Part shown: positions 43,529 through 52,925 of the stretch, one piece after another
Layout of the letters: each line of letters begins with the position of its first letter
Numbering within the stretch: the first letter of the stretch is position 1
Assembly (NCBI GenBank): GCA_965243265.1
Contig: CBDEUL010000005.1
Location: 248,001 to 312,000, forward strand
From: Flavicella sp965243265
GTDB lineage: Bacteria > Bacteroidota > Bacteroidia > Flavobacteriales > Flavobacteriaceae
DNA: 64,000 nucleotides
Reading direction: 5' to 3'
The notes under the pieces: model-generated
What the model saw: the letters and a program-made list of their open reading frames with translations, nothing else
Told to the model about the DNA's origin: nothing
Databases searched by the model: none
Translations under genes and position numbers: made by a program

Positions 43529-44347
43529 ATGAGTACATCCAATTTTCTTATAAAAGACAAGACCAAGGCTATTGATACTATAAAAATAGCCCCTTTTCGA
43601 AAAGAAATACGAAAAACAAAACCACACAAACACAATAAATATTTAGAGTTGGTTTATTTTTCTAGAGGATCTGGATGCCATACAATTGACAATCAAAAAA
43701 TAGCAGTAAAACCAGCAACATTTTTTGTAGTACGTAAAGAACAAGTTCACTTTTGGGATTTAGAAAAAGAACCAGAAGGATTTGTAATTATTATCAAGAA
43801 AAAATTTGTAGAAAATAGTTTAGACAAAGAGTTAAAAAGACTCATAACAATTATAAGTGCACACCCATATCTGTATTTAAAAGAAAAAGAAACCGTAGAG
43901 CAATTGTTTCATTTATTGGTAAAAGAATACAGTAAAAACAGTACTGAAAATGTAATGTTTATTGAAGGTTTAATAAAAGCATTATTGGCTAAATTATTAG
44001 TTTTAGAAAACGTAGAAAAATCAAAAGATACAAGCTTTTTTTATAAATTTTTAGACTTGTTGAATGAACAAAAAACATTAAAAAATAATATAGAATACTA
44101 CGCTAGTTTATTAAATACAACACCCCAAAATTTAAATGCTAGTTGTAAAAAAGAATGTGAAAAAACGGCTTCAGAAGTTTTGTCAGAATACTTAATAAGC
44201 GAAGCCAAACGTTTGTTAATTTATACAGATTTAACAATTGTAGAAATTTCTTTAGCACTTTCTTTTAAAGACAATTCACACTTTACAAAGTATTTTAAAA
44301 GGTACACCCATACAACCCCTAGTAAATATCGTTCAGAAATGAACTAA
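43529..44347 (+). CDS. AraC family transcriptional regulator
   Basis: The 272-residue protein has an N-terminal cupin sensor (HKHNKYLELVYFSRGSGCHT near residue 32, TFFVVRKEQVHFWDLEKE near 70). A C-terminal AraC double helix-turn-helix lies at about 190-270: SEYLISEAKRLLIYTDLTIV, then IVEISLALSFKDNSHFTKYF, ending KRYTHTTPSKYRSE. The ligand is unknown. It stands alone between a terminator and the outer-membrane protein gene 153 bp downstream, which is the likely target. The short gap carries no clear promoter box. Confidence 0.93.
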   Translation: MSTSNFLIKDKTKAIDTIKIAPFRKEIRKTKPHKHNKYLELVYFSRGSGCHTIDNQKIAVKPATFFVVRKEQVHFWDLEKEPEGFVIIIKKKFVENSLDKELKRLITIISAHPYLYLKEKETVEQLFHLLVKEYSKNSTENVMFIEGLIKALLAKLLVLENVEKSKDTSFFYKFLDLLNEQKTLKNNIEYYASLLNTTPQNLNASCKKECEKTASEVLSEYLISEAKRLLIYTDLTIVEISLALSFKDNSHFTKYFKRYTHTTPSKYRSEMN

Positions 44348-44500
44348 ATACCATTCCTTTTTCAAATAAACCATAATTAAGTACGTATTATTTTATAGTT
44401 TTACCAGCTTAATAACTAGAGTTCTATAGTCTAAAATATGTCAATTCAATTAAGAAAAAGAGATAACCAGATTAAAAGAATTTATTATAATTAAATTATC

Positions 44501-47095
44501 ATGTATCAATTAAAAAAACAAGTAGCCCTATTAGGAGTGTTGTTTATCAGTATTTCAACAATGTTTGCTCAAAAAGCAAGTGTAAATGGGAATATTTTAG
44601 ATAAAATATCTAATGAAATTATACCCTTTGCCACATTGCAATTAACATCACCAGAAGTTAATAAAGGAGATATTTCAGACTTTGATGGTGCATTTTCATT
44701 TCAAAATTTACCCTACGGAAAGTATAATTTAATTGTTTCATACATAGGGTATCATTCAGATACTATAAAGAATATAGTACTTTCAAAAAAATCAAAAACG
44801 GTTACATTAAAAGATATCAAACTAAAAGTAGCTACAGAATCTTTAGCTGAAGTTAAGGTTAAAGCTTTTAGTAAAACACAGGTTACAAAAATAGATAGAA
44901 AAAGCTATAGAGCTACTGACTTTGAAACAGCCAAAGGAGGAAATGCAGCAGATGTATTAGGAAAATTACCTTCAGTAAATGTAGGACCAGACGGAAATGT
45001 ATCAGTACGTGGAACTTCTGATTTTATGGTGTATTTAAATGGAAAGCCTACAAATATAGACCCATCAACTTTATTAAATCAAATATCTAGTAATGATATA
45101 GATAAAATAGATATTATCTCAGTTCCTACGGCACGTTACGATGCACAAGGAAAAGGAGGAATTATCAATATAACAACTAAAACAAAAGGAATTGAAGGTT
45201 TTTCTGCCACAGCAACAGGTACCTTAGGAGGAGCACCATGGGCTAATAAAACAGATAAATACAGTGGTTATGAATTGAATGATAACCGTTATGTAGCAGG
45301 TATCAATCTTCTTTATAACACAAAAAAATACTCTTTACACGGATCATTTAATTACAATGAAAAAAATGTAAACGGAATGCGTATTGGTAAAGCCAGAGTT
45401 TTGGTAGATGACCAAACAGACCCTTTTACATATTTCCATATGAATGCACAAGGAGAAAGGCCAGAGTGGTACAAGTATTATTCAGCTAATGCAGGAGTAG
45501 ACTTTCACTTAAGTGAAACACAAGAATTATCGTTTTCTTATTTCTATGGAAACAGAAACAACGGTAGATCTGCCTTTTATGTTTACAATACTTTTAATGC
45601 AGATGCTAATGGAAATGATATAACTGGAGTTGATAGAGATGAAAAGTATATTTACAATCCAAATACAGACAATAGATATGGTGATTACCATACAGTAAGT
45701 GCAGATTATTCTTTAGACTTAGATGAAGATACAAACTTGAAGTTCTCAGGTACTTTTGAAAGCTCAGGGTTAAGTAGAGAATTATCTAATACAAATTATT
45801 TTTACGATTCTAAAGAAGATATAGATAATGATATTGAAAATGGATATGAAAACGCAGACCCTATTCAATCGTATTCATTATCAGATGACACACCATTAGA
45901 AGGAGTTCGTTTTTCTATGGATTATGCCAAAGATTTTGAAGATGGAGGATCTTTAGGAATAGGAACACAAATACAATATTTTGGAATTAAAGGAGATTTT
46001 AAGTTTGAAAATGATTTGGTAACAGAAGATTTAAACAATACCATTGATTTAGATAGAACAGTATACGCAACCTATATAGATTATTCAGGAACAAAAGATA
46101 AGTTCAGCTATATTTTAGGATTACGTACAGAATACGGAAATCAGAAGACCTATATAGCCAATACATCTTATTTAGAAGACTTTGGTTTGTCTGATGCAAA
46201 CAATTACAATCAAGACAAGTTCGATTTTTTCCCATCTGTACATGTAAATTACCAAGTAAATGATGATAGCAAGTATATTTTAGCAGCAAGTAGAAGAATT
46301 AACAGACCATCATTAACAAAGATGGCACCCTTTTTATACCGTCGTCATTATGAAGTATATGTTATTGGAGACCCAACATTAGAAGCAGAATATATGAACA
46401 ACGTAGAGTTGTCTTATGAAACCAATATAGGGAAGCAAAATATCAATTTAACAGGATTTTTTAGAGGAACAGAAAATGCGGTTTTTAGAGTAAATACAAC
46501 CACAACAGAACTTCAAAATCCAGATATGCACGCTATCTTAAAAGAAGATACTTTGATACGTTCCTATACCAATGCAGGAAACTCTACAGCCGTAGGAGGA
46601 GAGTTAACAGCGAATTTAGTGGTAAGCTCTTTTGCTAAATTTTTAGTTGGAGGATCTTTGTACAATTATCAAATTAAAGGAGATGTATTTGGTTACAAAG
46701 TAGACCAAGAAAGTACCAACTGGACATTGAAAGGAAATATGAATTTAGACCTTTCAGAAGAAACAAGCTTTACTTTTGATTACAACTATAAATCAGCAAC
46801 AGTAACATCGCAAGGATCTAATGAAGAATTTCAATCAGCAAACGTAGCTTTCAATTACCAACCAGAAAGTTTAAAAGGATGGGATTTTACTCTAAGAGGA
46901 TTGGATATTTTTAGCACCAATTTACAAGGCTTAGATACCAATGCGTTTAATAACCAGAACCAACAAATATTTTATCAAGAAACAGAATACCACCGTAATG
47001 GACCCATTGTAGAATTAGGAGCAACTTATACATTTAATAAGTTTTCAAAATCTAAAAAGAAGAAAAAGGTTCAAGCAGAAGAACACTTTAAATAA
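44501..47095 (+). CDS. Outer membrane beta-barrel protein with CarboxypepD-like N-domain
   Basis: The 864-residue protein has a signal peptide (QVALLGVLFISISTMFAQ). A CarboxypepD regulatory-like domain follows (about 25-110, ASVNGNILDKISNEIIPFAT and GDISDFDGAFSFQNLPYGKY). A plug region (GGNAADVLGKLPSVNVGPDG, about 147-166) precedes a large barrel of the outer membrane beta-barrel family (OMP_b-brl_3 type). It lacks an STN domain, and no SusD partner follows. It likely takes up a substrate or forms a surface protein under control of the neighbouring AraC regulator; the ligand is unknown. The end is Lys-rich (KSKKKKKVQAEEHFK). Confidence 0.88.
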   Translation: MYQLKKQVALLGVLFISISTMFAQKASVNGNILDKISNEIIPFATLQLTSPEVNKGDISDFDGAFSFQNLPYGKYNLIVSYIGYHSDTIKNIVLSKKSKTVTLKDIKLKVATESLAEVKVKAFSKTQVTKIDRKSYRATDFETAKGGNAADVLGKLPSVNVGPDGNVSVRGTSDFMVYLNGKPTNIDPSTLLNQISSNDIDKIDIISVPTARYDAQGKGGIINITTKTKGIEGFSATATGTLGGAPWANKTDKYSGYELNDNRYVAGINLLYNTKKYSLHGSFNYNEKNVNGMRIGKARVLVDDQTDPFTYFHMNAQGERPEWYKYYSANAGVDFHLSETQELSFSYFYGNRNNGRSAFYVYNTFNADANGNDITGVDRDEKYIYNPNTDNRYGDYHTVSADYSLDLDEDTNLKFSGTFESSGLSRELSNTNYFYDSKEDIDNDIENGYENADPIQSYSLSDDTPLEGVRFSMDYAKDFEDGGSLGIGTQIQYFGIKGDFKFENDLVTEDLNNTIDLDRTVYATYIDYSGTKDKFSYILGLRTEYGNQKTYIANTSYLEDFGLSDANNYNQDKFDFFPSVHVNYQVNDDSKYILAASRRINRPSLTKMAPFLYRRHYEVYVIGDPTLEAEYMNNVELSYETNIGKQNINLTGFFRGTENAVFRVNTTTTELQNPDMHAILKEDTLIRSYTNAGNSTAVGGELTANLVVSSFAKFLVGGSLYNYQIKGDVFGYKVDQESTNWTLKGNMNLDLSEETSFTFDYNYKSATVTSQGSNEEFQSANVAFNYQPESLKGWDFTLRGLDIFSTNLQGLDTNAFNNQNQQIFYQETEYHRNGPIVELGATYTFNKFSKSKKKKKVQAEEHFK

Positions 47096-47126
47096 GCCGA
47101 GGTTTGTCGGTTTAAACAACCTTGAA

Positions 47127-47145
47127 GGCTGAGCTTGTCGAAGCC
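47127..47145. repeat. REP-like palindrome GGCTGAGCTTGTCGAAGCC
   Basis: A 19-base GC-rich imperfect palindrome (GGCT...AGCC) sits in an AT-rich gap after the outer-membrane gene. From memory, CTTCGACAAGCTCAGCC-type palindromes are common intergenic repeats in several phyla. I saw only one copy in this window. Confidence 0.5.
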
Positions 47146-47161
47146 GGAGAAGTTAGAGCAT

Positions 47162-47192
47162 AAAAAAGCCCATTTAATAAATGGGCTTTTTT
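47162..47192. terminator. Bidirectional hairpin terminator between the barrel gene and gltX
   Basis: Arms AAAAAAGCCCATTT and AAATGGGCTTTTTT lie between the convergent stops, with A and T runs on both sides. Confidence 0.85.
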
Positions 47193-47197
47193 GTGTT

Positions 47198-48724
47198 TTA
47201 TAAAGTATCTATAGCTTTTTGAATTCTTTTGAGGGTTTCTTCCTTGCCAATCATAAAAGCAATGTCAAATAAGTGAGGGCCCTTTAAAGCACCAACCAAA
47301 CTTAAACGTAGTGGTTGCATAACCTTTCCAAATCCAATCTCTTTAGAGGTGATCCATTCCTTTACGATACGCTCAATGTTTTCAGAAGAAAAATCATCTA
47401 TAGATTTTATAACTTCAATAACTTCAGACATTAAATTTCCAGTATCAGCTTTCCATTGTTTTTTAGAAGCCTTAGCATTAAATTCAGTAGGACTTGCAAA
47501 AAAGAAGTCGCTCAATTCCCACAAATCTTTTACAAAAACAGCACGTTCTTTTACAAGACCAACAACTGTTTCTATATAATTAATTTCAGAAGAAATACCT
47601 TTTTCCTCTAAAATAGCAGCAAATAAATTGGCAATATCTTTATTGTCTTTTTGTTGTAAATATTGTTGATTGAACCAGTTTGTTTTTTCAGGGCTAAATT
47701 TAGCACCAGATTTACTTACTCTATCCAAAGAAAAACTTTCTGTCAATTCCTCTAAAGAAAATATCTCTTGATCCGTACCAGGGTTCCAACCTAACAGCGC
47801 CAACATATTTACAAAAGCATCGGCTAAATAACCATCCTCTTTATAACCTCTAGAAACCTCTCCATTGGCTTCATTAGTATACTCTAAAGGAAATACAGGG
47901 AAACCTAATTTATCACCATCACGTTTGCTTAATTTACCTTTTCCAACAGGTTTTAATATTAAAGGAAGGTGAGCAAATTCAGGAACATTCCATTCCAAAG
48001 CTTCGTACAATGCAATATGTAAAGGAAGAGAAGGCAACCATTCTTCACCACGAATTACGTGAGAGATTTCCATTAAATGATCATCTACAATATTTGCCAA
48101 GTGATAAGTAGGCATACCATCGCTTTTAAAAAGAACCTTGTCGTCTAACAACTCTTTTCTAAAAGTAACATTTCCTCTAATTAAATCATCCGCAGAAATA
48201 ATATTAGAAACCTCTGCAGAAGGGTCAAACATTTTAAAACGTACTACATATTTTTCACCAGCTTCAATTTTAGCAGCTACAGCTTCTTTAGATAAAGTCA
48301 AAGAATTATTTAAAGAGTTTCTTGTACTGTGGTTGTAAATAAAAGGCTCTTTGTTTTCCTCTGCTTTTTTTCTTTCAACATCAAGTTCTTCTGCTGTGTC
48401 AAAAGCATAATAAGCATTACCGTTTTCTATCAACTTATCAGCATATTGCTTGTATAAGTGTTTGCGTTCAGATTGACGGTAAGGTCCAAATTTTTCATTT
48501 TTTCCAGGAGCTTCATCAAAAGGGATTCCACACCATTCCATAGCATCTACAATATATTTTTCTGCATTTGCTACATAACGTGTTTGGTCAGTATCTTCTA
48601 TTCTTAAAATAAAAGTACCACCATGTTTTTTAGCAAATAAATAGTTGTACAAAGCGGTTCTAACACCACCAATGTGTAAAGGACCTGTAGGACTAGGTGC
48701 AAATCGGACTCTAACGTTGTTCAT
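47198..48724 (-). CDS. gltX: Glutamyl-tRNA synthetase
   Basis: The 508-residue class I synthetase has the HIGH-type motif RFAPSPTGPLHIGGVRTALY near residue 6. The KMSKS-type motif is in VGKGKLSKRDGDKLGFPVFP near 260, and IVDDHLMEISHVIRGEEWLP near 212 is also typical. The C-terminal anticodon-binding part is present (TDTGN-like region to the end LKRIQKAIDTL). I use the ATG at 48724; a TTG at 48733 would add three residues. It charges tRNA-Glu and may also charge tRNA-Gln for the amidotransferase route. It has its own promoter box. Confidence 0.96.
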   Translation of the reverse strand: MNNVRVRFAPSPTGPLHIGGVRTALYNYLFAKKHGGTFILRIEDTDQTRYVANAEKYIVDAMEWCGIPFDEAPGKNEKFGPYRQSERKHLYKQYADKLIENGNAYYAFDTAEELDVERKKAEENKEPFIYNHSTRNSLNNSLTLSKEAVAAKIEAGEKYVVRFKMFDPSAEVSNIISADDLIRGNVTFRKELLDDKVLFKSDGMPTYHLANIVDDHLMEISHVIRGEEWLPSLPLHIALYEALEWNVPEFAHLPLILKPVGKGKLSKRDGDKLGFPVFPLEYTNEANGEVSRGYKEDGYLADAFVNMLALLGWNPGTDQEIFSLEELTESFSLDRVSKSGAKFSPEKTNWFNQQYLQQKDNKDIANLFAAILEEKGISSEINYIETVVGLVKERAVFVKDLWELSDFFFASPTEFNAKASKKQWKADTGNLMSEVIEVIKSIDDFSSENIERIVKEWITSKEIGFGKVMQPLRLSLVGALKGPHLFDIAFMIGKEETLKRIQKAIDTL

Positions 48725-48744
48725 TTTTTTCAAAATTTAGGTTG

Positions 48745-48752
48745 CAAAAGTA
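48745..48752 (-). promoter_or_regulatory. -7 promoter box (TACTTTTG) for gltX
   Basis: The plus strand reads CAAAAGTA. The minus-strand box is followed by CA and ends 20 bases before the ATG at 48724. Confidence 0.5.
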
Positions 48753-48855
48753 CAAAATATAGCCTTTGGTTGGTAAAATAAGTTTGTCTTAGAGAAGAGG
48801 TTTTGAAGATTGTTTTTGGTTTTTTTAGAGCTTATAACAACTCAAAACTTTCCCG

Positions 48856-48863
48856 TATCTTTG
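48856..48863 (+). promoter_or_regulatory. -7 promoter box (TATCTTTG) for ybeY
   Basis: TATCTTTGCA ends 14 bases before the ATG at 48878. It lies inside the longer frame from 48803, arguing against that start. Confidence 0.6.
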
Positions 48864-48877
48864 CAAAAATTTTAACG

Positions 48878-49285
48878 ATGATAGAGTTTAATTACGAATT
48901 GGATTTTGAGCTTTCTAATGAGCTTGTTTTTTCTCAATGGATTGAAAAATGTATTGAAGAATATGGGTTTAGGTTAGGTGAGTTGAATTATATTTTTTGT
49001 GACGATGCTTACTTGTTAAAATTAAATGTTGAGTTTTTAGATCACGATACCTTAACAGATATTATTAGTTTCGATTATACGATGGGGAAACTTGTTGGAG
49101 GCGATATTTTTATATCTGTAGAACGTGTTATTGAAAATGCCAAAGAGTTAGGTATTCCTTTTGATGAAGAATTGAAAAGAGTAATGATTCATGGCGTTTT
49201 ACATTATATGGGATATAAAGACAAAACAGTAGAAGAGAAAGAAGAGATGCGTTCTCAAGAAAATAAGTGTATTGAATTAAATTAA
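48878..49285 (+). CDS. ybeY: rRNA maturation RNase YbeY
   Basis: The 135-residue protein has the UPF0054/YbeY pattern: ELNYIFCDDAYLLKLNVEFL near residue 36, HDTLTDIISFDY near 57 and VMIHGVLHYMGYKDKTVEEK near 103. The metal motif reads HxxxHxxGYKD; the third His of E. coli YbeY is Asp here. I believe this is usual in the phylum, but it should be compared. YbeY acts in 16S rRNA 3' maturation and ribosome quality control. It precedes mnmG by 54 bp, and a parS-like site lies in the gap. Confidence 0.92.
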   Translation: MIEFNYELDFELSNELVFSQWIEKCIEEYGFRLGELNYIFCDDAYLLKLNVEFLDHDTLTDIISFDYTMGKLVGGDIFISVERVIENAKELGIPFDEELKRVMIHGVLHYMGYKDKTVEEKEEMRSQENKCIELN

Positions 49286-49314
49286 AACACTGTTTTATAG
49301 TGTTTTGTAAAATT

Positions 49315-49330
49315 TGTTCCACGTGGAACC
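49315..49330. promoter_or_regulatory. parS: parS-like site 1 (TGTTCCACGTGGAACC)
   Basis: It holds the 14-bp palindrome GTTCCACGTGGAAC, close to the ParB-binding consensus TGTTNCACGTGAAACA. It ends 9 bases before the mnmG ATG. Confidence 0.75.
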
Positions 49331-49339
49331 TTGAATATT

Positions 49340-51217
49340 ATGAGTCTTTTTACAGATGTTTATGATGTAATTGTTGTTGGGGGAGGTCACGCAGGTAGTG
49401 AAGCTGCTGCGGCAAGTGCCAACATGGGTGCAAAAACCTTGTTGGTAACAATGAGTTTGCAAAATATAGCTCAAATGAGTTGCAACCCTGCTATGGGGGG
49501 AATTGCAAAAGGACAGATTGTTCGTGAAATAGATGCTCTTGGAGGGTATAGCGGTGTTGTTACAGATGAAACGGCTATTCAGTTTAAGATGCTAAACAAA
49601 TCAAAAGGACCGGCAATGTGGAGTCCAAGAGCTCAAAGTGACCGTATGCGTTTTGCTGAAAAATGGCGTTCTATGTTAGAGAAAACAGAGAATTTAGATT
49701 TTTATCAAGACATGGTTCGTGGGTTGTTAATTGAAGATGGAAAAATTCACGGAGTTAAAACAACTTTGGGTTTTGATATAAAAGCAAAAACAGTAATTAT
49801 AACTGCAGGTACTTTTTTAAATGGTTTGATTCATATTGGAGAAAAAACATTTGGAGGAGGTAGAGCAGGTGAAAGTGCTTCAACGGGAATTACAGAAGAC
49901 TTGGTAAAAGTTGGTTTTGAAGCAGGAAGAATGAAAACAGGAACACCGCCACGTGTAGATGCTCGATCTCTAGATTTTTCTAAAATGATTGAACAACCTG
50001 GAGATGATATTCCAGAGAAGTTTTCTTATTTATCTACCACAAAGCCTTTGGTAGAACAAAGATCTTGTTATATGTCTTACACTTCGCAAGAAGTACATGA
50101 TTTGTTGCGTACAGGGTTTGATAGATCACCAATGTTTAATGGAAGAATCCAGAGTACAGGGCCAAGATATTGTCCGTCTATAGAAGATAAAATAGATCGT
50201 TTTGCGACAAAAGAAAAACATCAAATTTTTGTAGAACCAGAAGGTTGGGATACAACAGAGATTTATGTAAATGGTTTTTCTACATCACTTCCAGAAGATG
50301 TTCAAGACAAAGCTTTGCGTAAAGTAGCAGGATTTGAAAATGTAAAGTTTTTACGTTTTGGATATGCAATAGAATATGACTTTTTTCAGCCTACACAATT
50401 AAAGCATAGTTTAGAAACAAAGCTTGTTGAGAATTTGTTTTTTGCAGGTCAGATAAACGGAACTACAGGATATGAAGAAGCAGCTGCACAAGGATTAATG
50501 GCGGGTGTAAATGCAGCATTAAAAGTTCAAGAGAAAGAGCCTTTTGTTTTAAAAAGACATGAAGCATATATTGGAGTTTTGATTGACGATCTGATAACAA
50601 AAGGAACAGAAGAGCCTTATAGGATGTTTACATCAAGAGCAGAATACAGAACTTTGTTACGTCAAGACAATGCAGATTTAAGGTTAACGCCGAAGGCGTA
50701 TGAATTGGGAATTGCGTCGAAAGAGCGTTTGGATCGTGTTCGTGAAAAACAAGAAAAAACAGATTTGTTTGTTACGTTTTTAAAGAACAAGAGTATCAAG
50801 CCAGAAGATGTAAATCCAATTTTAGAAGCTAAAAACTCGGCATTGATAAATCAATCAATGAAGATGTTTAAATTGGCTGCACGTCCGCAAATAGATTTTG
50901 AAGATGTAAAACAATTTCCTTTTGTAAAAGAGTTTATTGAGGATAATGGAATAGATGCTGAAATTATAGAGCAAACAGCAGTGCATGTAAAATATGCTGG
51001 GTATATAGAAAAGGAAAAGAACAATGCTGATAAGTTAACTCGTTTGGAAAACGTATCAATACCAGAGAATTTTGACTATGAAAAAGTAAAATCATTGTCT
51101 ATTGAAGCACGTCAAAAATTAACAAAAATTAGACCTGTAACAATTTCTCAAGCAAGTAGAATTAGTGGAGTTTCACCAAGTGACGTTTCTGTACTATTGG
51201 TGTATATGGGAAGATAA
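49340..51217 (+). CDS. mnmG: tRNA uridine-5-carboxymethylaminomethyl modification enzyme MnmG (GidA)
   Basis: The 625-residue FAD enzyme starts with VYDVIVVGGGHAGSEAAAAS (the dinucleotide-binding motif near residue 7), followed by QNIAQMSCNPAMGGIAKGQI near 42. MnmG signature sequences GPRYCPSIEDKIDRF (about 275) and FAGQINGTTGYEEAAAQGLM (about 370) are present. A C-terminal helical domain ends RISGVSPSDVSVLLVYMGR. With MnmE it makes cmnm5U/mnm5U in tRNA wobble positions. I use the ATG at 49340; a TTG at 49331 is in frame. The gene is flanked by parS-like palindromes. mnmG genes are often found near the chromosome origin. Confidence 0.97.
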   Translation: MSLFTDVYDVIVVGGGHAGSEAAAASANMGAKTLLVTMSLQNIAQMSCNPAMGGIAKGQIVREIDALGGYSGVVTDETAIQFKMLNKSKGPAMWSPRAQSDRMRFAEKWRSMLEKTENLDFYQDMVRGLLIEDGKIHGVKTTLGFDIKAKTVIITAGTFLNGLIHIGEKTFGGGRAGESASTGITEDLVKVGFEAGRMKTGTPPRVDARSLDFSKMIEQPGDDIPEKFSYLSTTKPLVEQRSCYMSYTSQEVHDLLRTGFDRSPMFNGRIQSTGPRYCPSIEDKIDRFATKEKHQIFVEPEGWDTTEIYVNGFSTSLPEDVQDKALRKVAGFENVKFLRFGYAIEYDFFQPTQLKHSLETKLVENLFFAGQINGTTGYEEAAAQGLMAGVNAALKVQEKEPFVLKRHEAYIGVLIDDLITKGTEEPYRMFTSRAEYRTLLRQDNADLRLTPKAYELGIASKERLDRVREKQEKTDLFVTFLKNKSIKPEDVNPILEAKNSALINQSMKMFKLAARPQIDFEDVKQFPFVKEFIEDNGIDAEIIEQTAVHVKYAGYIEKEKNNADKLTRLENVSIPENFDYEKVKSLSIEARQKLTKIRPVTISQASRISGVSPSDVSVLLVYMGR

Positions 51218-51219
51218 TT

Positions 51220-51247
51220 AAACAAAGTTCCACGTGGAACTTTGTTT
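51220..51247. promoter_or_regulatory. parS: parS-like site 2, perfect 28-bp palindrome
   Basis: The core GTTCCACGTGGAAC (51227-51240) is extended by AAACAAA and TTTGTTT arms into a perfect 28-base palindrome starting 3 bases after the mnmG stop. It could also act as a weak terminator. Confidence 0.75.
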
Positions 51248-51315
51248 CTGAAAAATATAGAAAGGCAATTTTTTGAACCAAAAGAATTGTCTTTTTTAAT
51301 GTAAAATATAATAAG

Positions 51316-51331
51316 TGTTTCACGTGGAACA
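51316..51331. promoter_or_regulatory. parS: parS-like site 3 (TGTTTCACGTGGAACA)
   Basis: It differs from the broadly conserved parS TGTTTCACGTGAAACA at one base. It ends 18 bases before the methyltransferase ATG. Confidence 0.75.
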
Positions 51332-51349
51332 TTGCAATAATTAGAGATT

Positions 51350-52267
51350 ATGAAAACAACTGAAAAGCAAATTTTTGAAAACAATAGTACTTTTGAAACC
51401 TATGAAAGGTGTAAAGATTATTTGGTTTCAGGAGAAGAATTTGAGTTGTTGTTAGATGATAATTTAGATCTGTTAATGACTTCCCCAAAACCTAAAACAG
51501 AAGATTTGGGAAGGTATTATGAAAGTGAAGATTATATTTCACATACAGATTCTAAAAAGACTCCAATAGACTTTGTGTACCAAGAGGTGAAAAAATACGC
51601 TTTAAAGCAGAAACTAAAATTGGTAAACTCTTTCAATTCTGAAGAGAAAAAGATTTTAGATATTGGAGCAGGAACAGGTGATTTTTTGAAAACTTGTTTT
51701 GAAGATGGTTGGAATGTGTATGGAGTAGAACCTAGTGAAAAAGCAATAGAAATAGCAAAGGGAAAAATAGACAAGGGGCAGTTTTTTAATTCTGTAGAGG
51801 AGTTGAAAAAAGAAGAAGGTGTTTTTTTAGGTTTCGATGTAATAACCATGTGGCATGTTTTAGAACATGTACCTAATTTAGATGAAACTATTTTTAATTT
51901 GAAAAAACTTTTAAAACCAGGAGGAACACTTGTTGTTGCAGTGCCTAATTTTAAAAGTTATGACGCTACATATTACAAAAGCTTTTGGGCAGCTTATGAT
52001 GTACCACGTCATTTATGGCATTTTTCTCAAACAGCTATTCGAAGATTGTTTTTCTTTCAGAGTATGGAAGTGGTAAAAACTTTGCCAATGAAGTTTGATT
52101 CTTTTTATGTTTCTCTGTTAAGCGAAAAAAATAAAAAATCAACATTAGGAGCTGTAAAAGCTTTTTGGGTTGGTTTGCTTTCAAATGTAAAAGCTAAAAA
52201 GACAAATGAATACTCGTCACTTATTTATGTGATAAAAAACACCAAAAACTGGCTTTCGGACGATTAG
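51350..52267 (+). CDS. Class I SAM-dependent methyltransferase
   Basis: The 305-residue protein has the SAM-binding motif KILDIGAGTGDFLKTCFEDG near residue 104, GVEPSEKAIEIAKGKI near 129, VITMWHVLEHVPNLDETIFN near 163 and LLKPGGTLVVAVPN near 187. This is the UbiG/Methyltransf_23-like fold. About 60 N-terminal residues precede the domain. The substrate is unknown. It follows mnmG by 132 bp, with two parS-like sites in the gap. Confidence 0.88.
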   Translation: MKTTEKQIFENNSTFETYERCKDYLVSGEEFELLLDDNLDLLMTSPKPKTEDLGRYYESEDYISHTDSKKTPIDFVYQEVKKYALKQKLKLVNSFNSEEKKILDIGAGTGDFLKTCFEDGWNVYGVEPSEKAIEIAKGKIDKGQFFNSVEELKKEEGVFLGFDVITMWHVLEHVPNLDETIFNLKKLLKPGGTLVVAVPNFKSYDATYYKSFWAAYDVPRHLWHFSQTAIRRLFFFQSMEVVKTLPMKFDSFYVSLLSEKNKKSTLGAVKAFWVGLLSNVKAKKTNEYSSLIYVIKNTKNWLSDD

Positions 52268-52393
52268 CGTTGTTTTTAAGAGGTGAAAGGTGTTGTGTGT
52301 TTGTTTTTTTGAAAAAACGTCTTAAAACGCTTTAAAAAGAGTTATTTTTAATAAGGTTTTTTTATGGGCTTTTTGAAAATGAATAAATGTTCT

Positions 52394-52795
52394 CTATTTT
52401 AGGTTTAAGAGAAATATCCCCAAAACACAAACTATAAAATAAACAGTTAGTGAAGTTGCACCAGGATAATCTTTTGCAATTCGTTGTCCAATGAGCATGT
52501 ATAAAATAGAAGTGGCTGAAAGAGTAACTCCCAACAATGCCAGTGTTTTTTTATTTCCAAAAATTAATTGATAGCTTCCAGTACTAAGGAAGAAAAGACT
52601 AAAGGTTTCTAGTATTACCAATATTACAATTAAAGGCTTTATAAGATTCTTTATAAAAGTCTGTTTAAAACTCTCTTCAATATAAGAAATTGTACCCTTC
52701 CAGTCGGTTATCTTTTCAATCACAGAAACTCCGAATGTAATGATTAAAAAAACTAAAATAAAGAATGTTGCTAGGTGTGGGGTTAAGTGCGCCAT
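52394..52795 (-). CDS. DoxX-like small membrane protein
   Basis: The 133-residue protein has four hydrophobic helices (about 8-25, 50-72, 80-103 and 112-131), with ITFGVSVIEKITDWKGTISY after the first. This helix pattern and length fit the DoxX/DoxX-like family, but no catalytic motif is visible, so confidence is moderate. It is on the minus strand, convergent with the methyltransferase gene and followed by the repeat lipoprotein gene upstream. Confidence 0.5.
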   Translation of the reverse strand: MAHLTPHLATFFILVFLIITFGVSVIEKITDWKGTISYIEESFKQTFIKNLIKPLIVILVILETFSLFFLSTGSYQLIFGNKKTLALLGVTLSATSILYMLIGQRIAKDYPGATSLTVYFIVCVLGIFLLNLK

Positions 52796-52925
52796 GTTTT
52801 CTGTTTAAAAGACAAATCTCGAACAAATTAATGACAATAAGAAACCCTTACTCTTTTTAAGGAGCAAGGGTCTCTATCTATCCAAACTAACTATGAAAAC
52901 AAATTAAATTTTAGTGGTAAGGGCT

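Noticed and set aside
48803..48877. Longer N-terminus of ybeY from 48803
   Set aside because: The extension covers the TATCTTTG promoter box and has no YbeY similarity; the ATG at 48878 fits the family length.
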